From: Treponema sp.
Lineage (GTDB): Bacteria > Spirochaetota > Spirochaetia > Treponematales > Breznakiellaceae
Reading direction: 5' to 3'
Length of the DNA stretch: 32,820 nucleotides
Assembly (NCBI GenBank): GCA_009777335.1
Contig: WRMC01000020.1
Location: forward strand, 1 to 32,820
How positions within the stretch are numbered: the first letter of the stretch is position 1; each line of letters starts with the position of its first letter. The notes under the pieces were generated by a model, which saw only the letters and a list, made by a program, of their open reading frames with translations, made no database searches and was not told where the DNA came from. Of this stretch, positions 16,454-24,097 are shown piece after piece. Both the position numbers and the translations under genes were made by a program.

Positions 16454-16923
16454 TATTCCTCCTCGGGAACCCCGGAAAGCACGGGCTCCCCTCCTTCCAG
16501 GGGGTTCCGGATGATGATGGGAGTCCCTTCCGGGTAGAGCCGGGCCTCCCTTTCCCGCTGGCTCCTCTGGTAGCGGACTATGCCGTAGTCCAGCAGGGCT
16601 ATCACTATGGCCCCTGTGGCGGCGATGCTTATGCTGCGGACCCGCTCTTCGGTGGTCTTGTCTATGGCCCCGGCGCTGGCAAAGGGCCAGGGGGCATAGC
16701 GGCGATCCCAGTCATGTTGGGAGGACCTATAGATATCCATACCCAGGTTGGTAAAGAAGTAGACAAAGGGGAAGGAGCCGAAGGCAACGATTTCCCCCCG
16801 GCGCAGATCCCGGGCCCAGAGGGGCATGCCGGTCATGTCGAAGTGGGTGGAGGCCCCCACATCCTGGGCTCCCAGAGCCCCTGCCATGAGGGTCAAACAG
16901 AGGACAAGGCAGATAAACCTCAT
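16453..16923 (-). CDS. Exported or membrane protein of unknown function in the rRNA-modification operon
   Basis: A 156-residue protein with a signal peptide (MRFICLVLCLTLMAGALGAQ, likely cleaved before QDVG). The middle holds a weakly hydrophobic stretch (GEIVAFGSFPFVYFFTNLGM) and a clear transmembrane helix (about 101-119, SISIAATGAIVIALLDYGIV), followed by a highly charged segment (RYQRSQREREARLYPEG) and a tail. No family is recognised. The gene is wedged between yggS (4-base overlap) and rluD (1-base overlap), so it is certainly expressed with them. Nothing shows why an envelope protein sits among RNA-modification genes. Confidence 0.72.
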   Translation of the reverse strand: MRFICLVLCLTLMAGALGAQDVGASTHFDMTGMPLWARDLRRGEIVAFGSFPFVYFFTNLGMDIYRSSQHDWDRRYAPWPFASAGAIDKTTEERVRSISIAATGAIVIALLDYGIVRYQRSQREREARLYPEGTPIIIRNPLEGGEPVLSGVPEEE

Positions 16924-17627
16924 GGGGCCTCCCCAAAGAGGGCGGTGCCTATACGAATCATGGTAGAACCCTCTTCAATAGCAATATCGTAATCCCCGCT
17001 CATCCCCATGGAAAGGCAGGTCCAATAATCCCCGGTCCCCGGGAAGCGTTTCTGTAATTCCCCCTGGGCCGCCGCCAGCTCCCGAAAGGCCCGGCGGACC
17101 AGGGCCTCGTCGCGGGTGTTGGGGGCCATGGTCATGAGCCCCCCGGGGAAGAGGCCGGGAAAAGAAAGGACCAGCTCGGCGGCCCTATAAAGATCATCCC
17201 TCTGGCTGAACCCGGCCTTGCTCTCCTCCCCGGTCCGGTACTCCAAAAGGATCCGCAGGGGTGCCGGCCTCTCCATCTTTCCAAGGGCCTCGATAAGGGA
17301 GATCCGGTCCACCGACTGGATGCAGTCAAAAAATTCTGCGGCCCTTTTAGCCTTATTCCCCTGGAGGCTCCCCACCAGGTGCAGCTCCATCTGGGGGCGG
17401 GCCGCCTTAAGGGGGGTAAATTTTTCTATCCCCTCCTGGACCCGGCTTTCGCCAAAGATCCTAAGCCCCCCCTCAAAGGCCGCTTCTATGTCCCGGGGGC
17501 CCTGGAACTTGGAGACCCCCATGAGCTGCACCTCCTGGGGATTGCGGCCGGCTCTGCGGCAGGCGGCCTCCATCCTTTCTTCGATTCCCTGGAGTCTCTT
17601 CTTAAATTCCCCGACCCTATCGTCCAT
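16920..17627 (-). CDS. yggS: YggS/PLPBP family pyridoxal-phosphate homeostasis protein
   Basis: A 235-residue single-domain TIM-barrel protein that binds pyridoxal 5'-phosphate without known catalysis; the family balances PLP and amino-acid pools. The PLP lysine is K40 in VSKFQ. Further landmarks are FGESRVQE, HLVGSLQGNKAK, LEYRTGEESKAGF and the phosphate-binding LSMGMSGDYDIAI with RIGTALFG. Length is normal. The start ATG at 17627 lies inside the end of ksgA (11-base overlap), and the stop overlaps the next start in ATGA form. In many bacteria the gene lies near cell-division or proC genes; the ksgA partnership here may be lineage-specific. Confidence 0.94.
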   Translation of the reverse strand: MDDRVGEFKKRLQGIEERMEAACRRAGRNPQEVQLMGVSKFQGPRDIEAAFEGGLRIFGESRVQEGIEKFTPLKAARPQMELHLVGSLQGNKAKRAAEFFDCIQSVDRISLIEALGKMERPAPLRILLEYRTGEESKAGFSQRDDLYRAAELVLSFPGLFPGGLMTMAPNTRDEALVRRAFRELAAAQGELQKRFPGTGDYWTCLSMGMSGDYDIAIEEGSTMIRIGTALFGEAP

Positions 17628-18558
17628 ATCCGCAGACTTCCTCAGTGTATGATGCCAGGGCGGCGAACTCAGCTATCCCCAGGGTCTCGGCCCGGCGCTC
17701 CGGGGCTATCCCCGCCCTTGCCAAAATCGCCGCCGCCGCTTCCAGGCCCTGATTGCCCCTGGGGGCCTTTCCTTCCGGACCCGATGGGGCAGGCCCTGGT
17801 TTAAGTATAACAGAAGCGGCGAATCCGGATAATGTGTTTCGCAGGTTTTTCCGCCGGGACGAAAAGAGGCTCCGAACCAGAGGATAGAAGAGCCGGGGAA
17901 GCTCCAGGGGCTTTTCCAAGAGGTCAAGCCGCAGGGCCTGGGAATCCACATGGGGGGCCGGGTAGAAGGAGGGACCCTTGATCACCATCAGGGGGCTTAT
18001 CTTATAGACCGAGGCGCAGAGGACCGAAAAGGATGAGTAGTCCCGGCTCCCCGGTCCGGCGGCCATGCGCTGGGCCACCTCCCGCTGGAGGGTGACCACG
18101 AGGCGGGTAAAGCGCCTTCCCTTTTCGATCATATCCGCCAGAAGGGCCGCTGCTATCGTATAGGGCAGGTTCCCCAAAAGATAGGGCGCCTGGTCCCCCT
18201 CCTTCCAGATCCGGGGCCAGGTCTTTAAGACATCTCCTTCTACCAGGGTAAAGCTTGAGCCGGAAGTCAGACTCTGGGGAGGAAAAAATTCCATAAGGAG
18301 CTTCCCAAAGGCCGGGTCTATCTCAAAGGCCCTTACCTGGGCCCCCCGCTCCAAAAGGAGGGCCGTCATGGCCCCCAGGCCCGGTCCTATCTCCCAGACC
18401 GCCTCCCCCTGGGGGATATCCAGGGCTTCTACAAGTCGGCCCCGTATGGCAGGGTTAATCAAGAAATTCTGGCCGAATTTCTTCCGCATCCCCAGACCCC
18501 TTTCATCCAGAAACTTCCGCAGCTCCCGGGGCGAATCAAAGTTAGGCAAAGGCAGCAA
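17617..18558 (-). CDS. rsmA: 16S rRNA dimethyladenosine transferase (KsgA/RsmA)
   Basis: A 313-residue enzyme that dimethylates two adjacent adenosines near the 3' end of 16S rRNA using S-adenosylmethionine. Motifs are KKFGQNFL (26-33), SAM-binding EIGPGLGAMT (56-65), an acidic end FEIDP, and the catalytic NLPY (130-133). The C-terminal domain has FYPAPHVDSQ and the basic helix SSRRKNLRNTLSGF. A proline/glycine-rich insert (KPGPAPSGPEGKAPRGN) makes it a little longer than usual. It overlaps comEC upstream by 17 bases and yggS downstream by 11, so it sits in the middle of the overlapping operon. Confidence 0.95.
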   Translation of the reverse strand: MLPLPNFDSPRELRKFLDERGLGMRKKFGQNFLINPAIRGRLVEALDIPQGEAVWEIGPGLGAMTALLLERGAQVRAFEIDPAFGKLLMEFFPPQSLTSGSSFTLVEGDVLKTWPRIWKEGDQAPYLLGNLPYTIAAALLADMIEKGRRFTRLVVTLQREVAQRMAAGPGSRDYSSFSVLCASVYKISPLMVIKGPSFYPAPHVDSQALRLDLLEKPLELPRLFYPLVRSLFSSRRKNLRNTLSGFAASVILKPGPAPSGPEGKAPRGNQGLEAAAAILARAGIAPERRAETLGIAEFAALASYTEEVCGYGR

Positions 18559-20038
18559 GTTTATTCCTCTGCTTCTGATCCCACAGGCTTAGAAGATGGA
18601 TCAGGGTGTATACAAAAAGGCACACTGCCAGGACCAGCAGGGGTCTAGGGGTATAAATCCCCGGGGCCCGGGCTCCCAAAGAGGCTAAAGTACCAATAAG
18701 GCCGTAGAGGAGCTCCATGAGGGGGTCCAGGAGGCTCACCCCAGCGGCCCCCAGACCCAGGGAAAGGATGGCCAGGATCATGAAGATCGTGCTTAAGGGG
18801 GCCAGGGCCAGCCCCGCCAGGATCCCTATGGGCCGGAGGGTGCCAAAGTAATAGGCCACCACGGGAGCGCTAAACAGAAAGGCCCCCAGGGAGGCCCCCA
18901 AGGAAGCAGAAACCAGGGCCGGGACCCTCCCCTTAAAGAGGGCCTGAATCCTGGTGCCCAGGACCAGGATCCCCAGAAGGGCCAGGTAGGAGAGGATGAA
19001 GGAAACCGAAAGCCCCGAATCATGCTGCACCAGGATCTGGATGATAAAGGACATGGCCAGAAGGGATAGCAGATGGGGCTTTAAAAAACCCCAGAGGGCG
19101 ATGCAGCCTATGAGGTACATGATAAGGGCCCGAACCAGGGAGGGCTGGGGCCCCACAATAAAGACATAGAAGAGGATGAAGAGGGCCCCCGCCAGAGCCG
19201 CCCGGGGAGCACCCAGGGGCTTCTTTAGGATGAGGGCCAAGAGCCCGGTGATGACCGCCAGATGCATCCCCGAGAGGGCCAGGATATGGGAGGACCCGGC
19301 ATTCCGAAAGGCCAGGGCCAGATCCGCATCCAAGTCATCCCGGACTCCTAAAAGGAGGGCCGAGGCCAGGGCCCCCCAGGGCGGGGTTTGACCCTCCCTC
19401 TGAAAGAGCCCCAAAAGACCCATCCGTACCCGGGAACGAAACTGCTCCAGGGCCGGGGCGGGGTTTTGGACATGGAGGGACCGGGCATTAAAGGCGGGGC
19501 CCTGGGAACCTTCGCTTAAGGTGCCCTCCACATAGATAAAAGCCCCTCGGCCAAACTCCCTTAGCTGGGGGAGAGCCTGGGGGGGAAAAAAGACCCTCAG
19601 CCTCCCCCGGGCCGAGGCCCTAAGGCCCCCCTGCCCATAGCTGTGGCTCAGTTCCAAAGTGCCCAGACCTGAGCCCCCCTGAAGGGTCCTGGGGTCCTCA
19701 AGCAAGACCCCCTGGATGGCCTGAATCCTGTCGGGGTAGAGGCCCAGGGCCAGGTTCTGGGTTCCCCGGCCGGGACCAAAGCCCAGGGCCAGGCCCAGTA
19801 CCCCGGCCCCCAGAGCTAGAGCCGATCGGAGCACCAGAGGCGGGGGGCTGTCGAAGGGGAGGAAGGAGAGGGTCACAAAAAAGGAGAGAAGGATCACACT
19901 GAACACAAGGAAGCCCGTCAGAAGAGCAGCGGCCCAATGGAAGGGAAGAAGGGCCCCGCCATAATACGAAAGGCCCATACCCAAAGCGGTATAGAGGATG
20001 GGGTAGAAGGGCCTGGACTCCAGGGCGGGGGGACTCAT
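18542..20038 (-). CDS. comEC: ComEC/Rec2-family membrane protein without C-terminal metallo-beta-lactamase domain
   Basis: A 498-residue polytopic membrane protein. It has N-terminal helices, an extracytoplasmic OB-like region (about 100-190, with GVLLEDPRTLQGG and AFIYVEGTL), and the competence domain with its diagnostic HILALSGMHLAVITGL, VGPQPSLVRALIMYLIG and LSVSFILSYLALLGI. ComEC forms the channel for single-stranded DNA uptake. Full-length proteins of about 750 residues end in a metallo-beta-lactamase nuclease-like domain; here the protein stops right after the last membrane helices, so that domain is absent. This shortened form is seen in several lineages, and natural competence should not be assumed. 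It overlaps ksgA by 17 bases and starts 12 bases after the PilZ gene. Confidence 0.88.
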   Translation of the reverse strand: MSPPALESRPFYPILYTALGMGLSYYGGALLPFHWAAALLTGFLVFSVILLSFFVTLSFLPFDSPPPLVLRSALALGAGVLGLALGFGPGRGTQNLALGLYPDRIQAIQGVLLEDPRTLQGGSGLGTLELSHSYGQGGLRASARGRLRVFFPPQALPQLREFGRGAFIYVEGTLSEGSQGPAFNARSLHVQNPAPALEQFRSRVRMGLLGLFQREGQTPPWGALASALLLGVRDDLDADLALAFRNAGSSHILALSGMHLAVITGLLALILKKPLGAPRAALAGALFILFYVFIVGPQPSLVRALIMYLIGCIALWGFLKPHLLSLLAMSFIIQILVQHDSGLSVSFILSYLALLGILVLGTRIQALFKGRVPALVSASLGASLGAFLFSAPVVAYYFGTLRPIGILAGLALAPLSTIFMILAILSLGLGAAGVSLLDPLMELLYGLIGTLASLGARAPGIYTPRPLLVLAVCLFVYTLIHLLSLWDQKQRNKLAAFA

Positions 20039-20050
20039 ATGACCGGGAGC

Positions 20051-21223
20051 CTAAAGGGAGGGCTCAAGGGCCTTGTCGGCGGGGGCAAAATCCAGGTCAT
20101 CCTTTTCTTCCTCCCCCGGGCCCTCCCCAAAGCCCAGGTCCATAAGAGGAGGCTCATCACTAGGGGCCCTCTGGGGCGGACTCTCCCTGGAACCCTCATC
20201 GAGGATCCTAAAGGTAAGATCATCGTCCATATCGGGGATCATGCCAAAGACCTCCCCCATGATCTGGTTCCGCATTTCTATGGGCAGGGGGTCGGCCTCC
20301 ACGTGGAGGAGGGAGCGGTTAAAGTTTTCCCGGTAGGCCACCGAGCGGACCGTCCCCCCCATGCTGAGGGCATTGTTGTTCAAGAGGAACTGGACCTTGA
20401 TCCGCAGATTCGATTCCGCCCGGCCCCCCACGGTGATGGCACAGCCCGAATCGGAGAGATCCTCCAAGATACACTTGAGGCCCGGATGCTCCTCTATGGT
20501 GTGGGCCTCTTCGTCCCTTTCCAAGAGGTAGAGGAAGGCCGGTTTATTCATCCTGACCCGGACGGAATTCCGCTTCTGGGTCCGGGACAAATTCTCACTA
20601 TGGGAAATTTTTAGGGAGGCGATGCCCATGGAAAAAACCTCGTCCAGGACCTCGGTATCAAAGAGGTAGCCCGCATCGTTCTCCCGCCAAAAGCTAATCG
20701 AAAGCTTCTGCCCCGGCCAGGCCGAGGGGGGGGCAATTTTGTCGTTGGTGGGCCGGGAGATCGTCAGGTACTGGCTGTTATTTCTGACTATCTGGGCCCG
20801 GTAGTTTCCTACCCCCTCTATGGAGATCTGGAGGTGCTGGCCCTCGCTGATCTGGCGGGTATGGGAGATCCCCATCCGGGCCTGGGGCCGGTCCATCTCA
20901 ATTTTTTTCCGGTACTCGTAGAGCTTCGACAGGAAGTCATTACTCCCGGGATCCACCGAGGCCCCGCTGTCGTGCATGTTCTTTACGTAGGATCTGATGC
21001 AGATATCCAGCTGGTCCTGGGACCAGAAAATCGAGGTGGGGTCCTCCATGTGGCTGCTTATGACCAGCTGCCTGAGCTGATCTATTTCGATGGTCGAAAA
21101 ACCCGCTTCTCTTCCCTTGGCATAAAACTCATTCCACCCGAATTTACCCCGGTTTTGCATCGAGTAGACTAAGAAGAGAACTCCGGCGATGGAAATCACC
21201 AGTATAAAAGCAGGCCAAAACAT
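20051..21223 (-). CDS. Membrane-anchored PilZ domain protein, second copy
   Basis: A 390-residue protein with an N-terminal transmembrane helix (about 4-21), a helical cytoplasmic region (about 40-110), then a YcgR-like strand domain (about 122-210, EGQHLQISIEGVGNYRAQIV). The PilZ domain carries R218 and the nearby arginines in KRNSVRVR and the D-x-S-x-x-G motif as DLSDSG (255-260). The tail (about 345-390) is acidic, proline-rich and probably disordered. The domain order resembles that of the PilZ protein of the filament cluster, so they may be paralogues. It begins a minus-strand chain that continues into comEC 12 bases later. It likely binds cyclic-di-GMP; the pathway is unknown. Confidence 0.83.
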   Translation of the reverse strand: MFWPAFILVISIAGVLFLVYSMQNRGKFGWNEFYAKGREAGFSTIEIDQLRQLVISSHMEDPTSIFWSQDQLDICIRSYVKNMHDSGASVDPGSNDFLSKLYEYRKKIEMDRPQARMGISHTRQISEGQHLQISIEGVGNYRAQIVRNNSQYLTISRPTNDKIAPPSAWPGQKLSISFWRENDAGYLFDTEVLDEVFSMGIASLKISHSENLSRTQKRNSVRVRMNKPAFLYLLERDEEAHTIEEHPGLKCILEDLSDSGCAITVGGRAESNLRIKVQFLLNNNALSMGGTVRSVAYRENFNRSLLHVEADPLPIEMRNQIMGEVFGMIPDMDDDLTFRILDEGSRESPPQRAPSDEPPLMDLGFGEGPGEEEKDDLDFAPADKALEPSL

Positions 21224-21269
21224 TCCACCTATTCCCTATACCCCTAGTATAGTATAGTAATGGCATCTA

Positions 21270-21929
21270 ATGGAACCCTTGATCCTTTTTTTCGTCATCT
21301 TTTTCCAGGGTATAGCCCTGTCGGGCCCCATAGAAAGCCTCTTGGAGGAGGGGGTCCTCCATTATTCCATCTATTCTCAGCTAGTCCAGACCCTCATTTT
21401 TACCATCCCCTCCCTGGCCCTTATCTGGTTCCTGGTGACCGACAAAAAGGGCCCCTCCGCCCTGGATGATCCCCAGTACCAGGGCCCCTTCCCTTCGATA
21501 AAACTCTCTTCCAAAGATCTGATCCACCTGCTCCTGGGCCTACTGGGGCTCTTAATCATAGGTCAGGGGGTCTCCCTCATGGCCCGTATCTGGGGAGAGG
21601 GCCTTCCCTTTAGCCTCCAGGGCCCCTCCAGCGGAGCCGGTTGGGCGGTCCTGGTCTTCTCCTGCCTGGGAACCGGCTACCTGGAGGAAAGCTACTTTAG
21701 GTATTATCTGCTTTCGAAATTGAAAAAGGACCTGCCCCAGGCGGGCCTTAGAATAATGGTCTCCACCGCCCTCTTTGCCCTCTGCCATTATTCCTATGGC
21801 ATCTGGGGGATCCTTAATTCTGTCATGGCGGGGCTTTTTTTGTCGTTTTTATTTCTGCGCTATAGATCGATCCACGGCATCGCCTGGGCCCACGGGCTGT
21901 ATAACCTGCTAGCTTACGCGTTAGCGTAA
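21270..21929 (+). CDS. CPBP (CAAX/bacteriocin-processing type) intramembrane metalloprotease
   Basis: A 219-residue protein with about six to seven membrane segments. It carries the CPBP signature: EE at 139-140 with R144 (LEESYFRYYL), a second-motif histidine at H173 (LCHYSYG), and a third-motif region with GIAWAHGLYN. Members are membrane-embedded proteases related to Rce1, used in processing peptides or in protein quality control. The start ATG at 21270 is not preceded by a clear ribosome-binding site. A TATAGT box lies 11 bases upstream, so the leader would be very short. The last codons form part of a hairpin, and the flgJ gene ends 36 bases further on the other strand. Confidence 0.85.
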   Translation: MEPLILFFVIFFQGIALSGPIESLLEEGVLHYSIYSQLVQTLIFTIPSLALIWFLVTDKKGPSALDDPQYQGPFPSIKLSSKDLIHLLLGLLGLLIIGQGVSLMARIWGEGLPFSLQGPSSGAGWAVLVFSCLGTGYLEESYFRYYLLSKLKKDLPQAGLRIMVSTALFALCHYSYGIWGILNSVMAGLFLSFLFLRYRSIHGIAWAHGLYNLLAYALA

Positions 21930-21931
21930 GC
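21912..21931. terminator. Perfect hairpin at the CPBP gene end, between convergent genes
   Basis: GCTTACGC (21912-21919) pairs with GCGTAAGC (21924-21931) around GTTA. The stem covers the last codons and stop of the CPBP gene. A further GGCGTAAGC copy lies at 21942-21950. No T-run follows, so a bidirectional terminator role is only possible. Confidence 0.4.
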
Positions 21932-21964
21932 CCTATGCCTTGGCGTAAGCCGCGTACCGCTAAC

Positions 21965-22369
21965 CTAAGCCCTCTGGCCCGATAGTTCCCTGTAGGCCAT
22001 GGCGGCGAAGCCCAGGTTGGCGTTCCGGGTGAAGGACTTGGTGTACTCATCGTAGAGCATGTCCTCATAGACCTCCCCGGCAAAGCCCGTTTCGATCAGG
22101 CTGGATTTATCTATGGTCTTCCTCATCCCCTGGATCAGGTTCTTTAACAAGATGGTTTCAAACTCCAGGCAGGCCTCGTAAAGCTCCAGATCCTGCACAA
22201 AGGAGGGAATCTGGGCGCTGGGGGTTCTTGTCTGTGAGCCCCCCATGTTTTGCAGCCGCCGGAGGACCTCATCAAAGGAACTCCCCTCCCGGGAATCCCG
22301 TAATCCCTGGGCACTGGCCAGGGGATTAGCCTGCGAAAATTGCATGCCTATGCTGCCTATATCCATCAT
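21965..22369 (-). CDS. flgJ: FlgJ-like rod-binding protein (no muramidase domain)
   Basis: A 134-residue protein matching the N-terminal rod-binding domain of FlgJ: YEACLEFETILLKNLIQGMRK, then ETGFAGEVYEDMLYDEYTK and NLGFAAMAYREL. In enterobacteria FlgJ caps the growing rod and carries a peptidoglycan hydrolase; here only the capping domain is present, so wall opening would need another enzyme. The first 50 residues are low-complexity and variable. The start ATG at 22369 follows GGAGGGAAGGAAA. It lies 29 bases after flgG in the same direction, making flgF-flgG-flgJ one operon. Confidence 0.88.
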   Translation of the reverse strand: MMDIGSIGMQFSQANPLASAQGLRDSREGSSFDEVLRRLQNMGGSQTRTPSAQIPSFVQDLELYEACLEFETILLKNLIQGMRKTIDKSSLIETGFAGEVYEDMLYDEYTKSFTRNANLGFAAMAYRELSGQRA

Positions 22370-22398
22370 TTTCCTTCCCTCCCTCTATCTATCTACAC

Positions 22399-23196
22399 TT
22401 AACGTTTTAAAGTCGTGGCGGTGCCCAGCATATTGTCGCTGGTCTGGATGGTTCTGCTGTTAAACTCGTAAGCTCTTTGAGCCACAATGAGGTCCACCAT
22501 TTCCCGGACCACCTCGACGTTGGACATCTCTAAAAACTTGTGACGGATCTGGCCAAAGCCCTCAAAACCCGGGCGGCCCGCAATGGCATCCCCCGAGGCA
22601 GCGCTGACCTTAAAGAGATTCTCCCCCACCGCCGTAAGGCCCACGGGGTTGGGAAAGCGGTAGAGCTCTATCTGCCCTATGTCTATGGGCTCGTTGTCGA
22701 TCTCCGGCACAATGACCCCTACCCGGCCGTCCTGGGAGACCACGATGCTTTGGGGCAGAAAGCCCTCGGGCATGATGATGTCCGGCAAGACCCAGTAGCC
22801 GTTAGCCGTCACGAGGCGGCCGGTGGAATCCACCTGGAAGGCCCCGTTCCGGGTATAGGCCCAGGAACCGTCATACATCTGAATGCGGAAGAAGCCCTCG
22901 CCGGTGATGGCCATATCGGTGGGCACATCGGTGTTCTGGGGAGCCCCCTGGGAGAAGACCCGCTGGGTGGAGGCCAGCCTGACCCCGTGGCCCATCTGGA
23001 TCCCCACGGGGACCACCGTATCTTCGGTAGCTGGGGTTCCGGCGGTCTTGACGGTCTGATAGATCAGATCCTCAAAGTCGGCCCTCATCTTTTTATAGCC
23101 ATGGGTATTTACGTTGGCCAGGTTATTCGAAATCGTATCTATGTTGGCCTGCTGGCCTATCATCCCGGAAGCTCCGGTCCATAAACTTCTAACCAT
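22399..23196 (-). CDS. flgG: Flagellar distal rod protein FlgG
   Basis: A 265-residue rod protein. The N-terminal helix and motif are MVRSLWTGASGMIGQQANID and SNNLANVNTHGYKK; the centre has ITGEGFFRIQMYDGSWAYTR and GAFQVDSTGRLV; the C-terminal coiled coil is SNVEVVREMVDLIVAQRAYE, ending in NMLGTATTLKR. These are typical of FlgG, which forms the distal rod. Length is normal (about 260). AAGGAGATAAAAG precedes the ATG at 23196, which is 11 bases after the flgF stop. Confidence 0.93.
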   Translation of the reverse strand: MVRSLWTGASGMIGQQANIDTISNNLANVNTHGYKKMRADFEDLIYQTVKTAGTPATEDTVVPVGIQMGHGVRLASTQRVFSQGAPQNTDVPTDMAITGEGFFRIQMYDGSWAYTRNGAFQVDSTGRLVTANGYWVLPDIIMPEGFLPQSIVVSQDGRVGVIVPEIDNEPIDIGQIELYRFPNPVGLTAVGENLFKVSAASGDAIAGRPGFEGFGQIRHKFLEMSNVEVVREMVDLIVAQRAYEFNSRTIQTSDNMLGTATTLKR

Positions 23197-23207
23197 CTTT
23201 TATCTCC

Positions 23208-24050
23208 TTAACCCATCCGGGCAGTTTGATTTATCAGGACCCCCAGCATGGAATCGTGGGCCTGGATGACCCGCTGATTCGCCTCGTAGGCCCGGTTCAC
23301 TTCGATCATCTGCACCATTTCCCTCACCGGCTCCACGTTGGCGGTCTCGATGGACCCCTGGATCACCCGGGGCCGGTTTCCTTCCAGATCGAAGGGGGGC
23401 CCCGATGTTTCGGTGGCGGAATACAAACTGGAGCCCTGCTTACGGAGGTAGCGGTCTATCTCAAAATCCACGATCCGCAGGGTGTCCAAAAGCACCGGCT
23501 CGTCCCAGGTATTGGCCTCCCGGGAGACCAGATCATCGGGGCCGTATTCGGCGTTTACCCAGATCCGGCCAAAGTTATCAACCTGAAAGTTATTATGTTG
23601 AATTTGAATGGGACCGTTTTCCCCCATCACCTGGTAGCCTTCTTTGGTTAAGAGGAGGCCCTCCATGCCCAGGATAAAGGAACCGTTCCGGGTATAGCGT
23701 TCCCCATAGGGGGTAGAAACCACGAAGAAGCCCCGGCCATCCAGGGCCATGTCGAAGTCATTGTGGGTCTCCTGGAGGGAGCCCTGATCGAAACTCACAT
23801 AGAGTTCGTTCAGCTCCACCCCCATCCCCAGTTTGCCTATGATGGGAGCTACATCGGCGGAGCCAAAGGGATGCTGGTAGACCCCGTCGTCCCTCATGCG
23901 CCGGATTAAAAGTTCAGGGTTCGCCCGAAAGGCCGCCTGATCCCGCTTGTAGCCCGTGGTGTCCACATTGGCCAGATTATTTGCCACCCCGTCGAGGCGC
24001 CATTGCTGGGCCCTCATGCCGCTGGCGGCGGTATACCATCCGCGTATCAT
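23208..24050 (-). CDS. flgF: Flagellar rod protein FlgF (FlgG-like paralogue)
   Basis: A 280-residue rod protein with MIRGWYTAASGMRAQQWRLD, ANNLANVDTTGYKRD, ALDGRGFFVVSTPYGERYTR and the C-terminal ETANVEPVREMVQMIEVNRA. It lies directly before flgG and is therefore called FlgF (proximal rod), although such paralogues are sometimes named FlgG1/FlgG2. The start is ATG 24050: upstream in-frame sequence reads through the glycosyltransferase in another frame and is not protein-like. No ribosome-binding site precedes it. Instead, a near-perfect sigma-28 promoter ends seven bases upstream, which implies a leaderless message unless readthrough from the glycosyltransferase gene supplies it. Confidence 0.92.
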   Translation of the reverse strand: MIRGWYTAASGMRAQQWRLDGVANNLANVDTTGYKRDQAAFRANPELLIRRMRDDGVYQHPFGSADVAPIIGKLGMGVELNELYVSFDQGSLQETHNDFDMALDGRGFFVVSTPYGERYTRNGSFILGMEGLLLTKEGYQVMGENGPIQIQHNNFQVDNFGRIWVNAEYGPDDLVSREANTWDEPVLLDTLRIVDFEIDRYLRKQGSSLYSATETSGPPFDLEGNRPRVIQGSIETANVEPVREMVQMIEVNRAYEANQRVIQAHDSMLGVLINQTARMG

Positions 24051-24057
24051 GTTTAAA

Positions 24058-24084
24058 GTATCGGCGGAAAAAAAAGCAGATTTA
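24058..24084 (-). promoter_or_regulatory. Near-consensus sigma-28 promoter of flgF
   Basis: On the minus strand, TAAA (24084-24081), a spacer of exactly 15 bases containing eight T, then GCCGATAC (24065-24058). This matches TAAA-N15-GCCGATA(A/T) at all but the last base. The predicted start of transcription, 6-8 bases on, falls at 24050-24052, on or next to the flgF ATG. Confidence 0.8.
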
Positions 24085-24097
24085 GGGGGAAGGGGCC

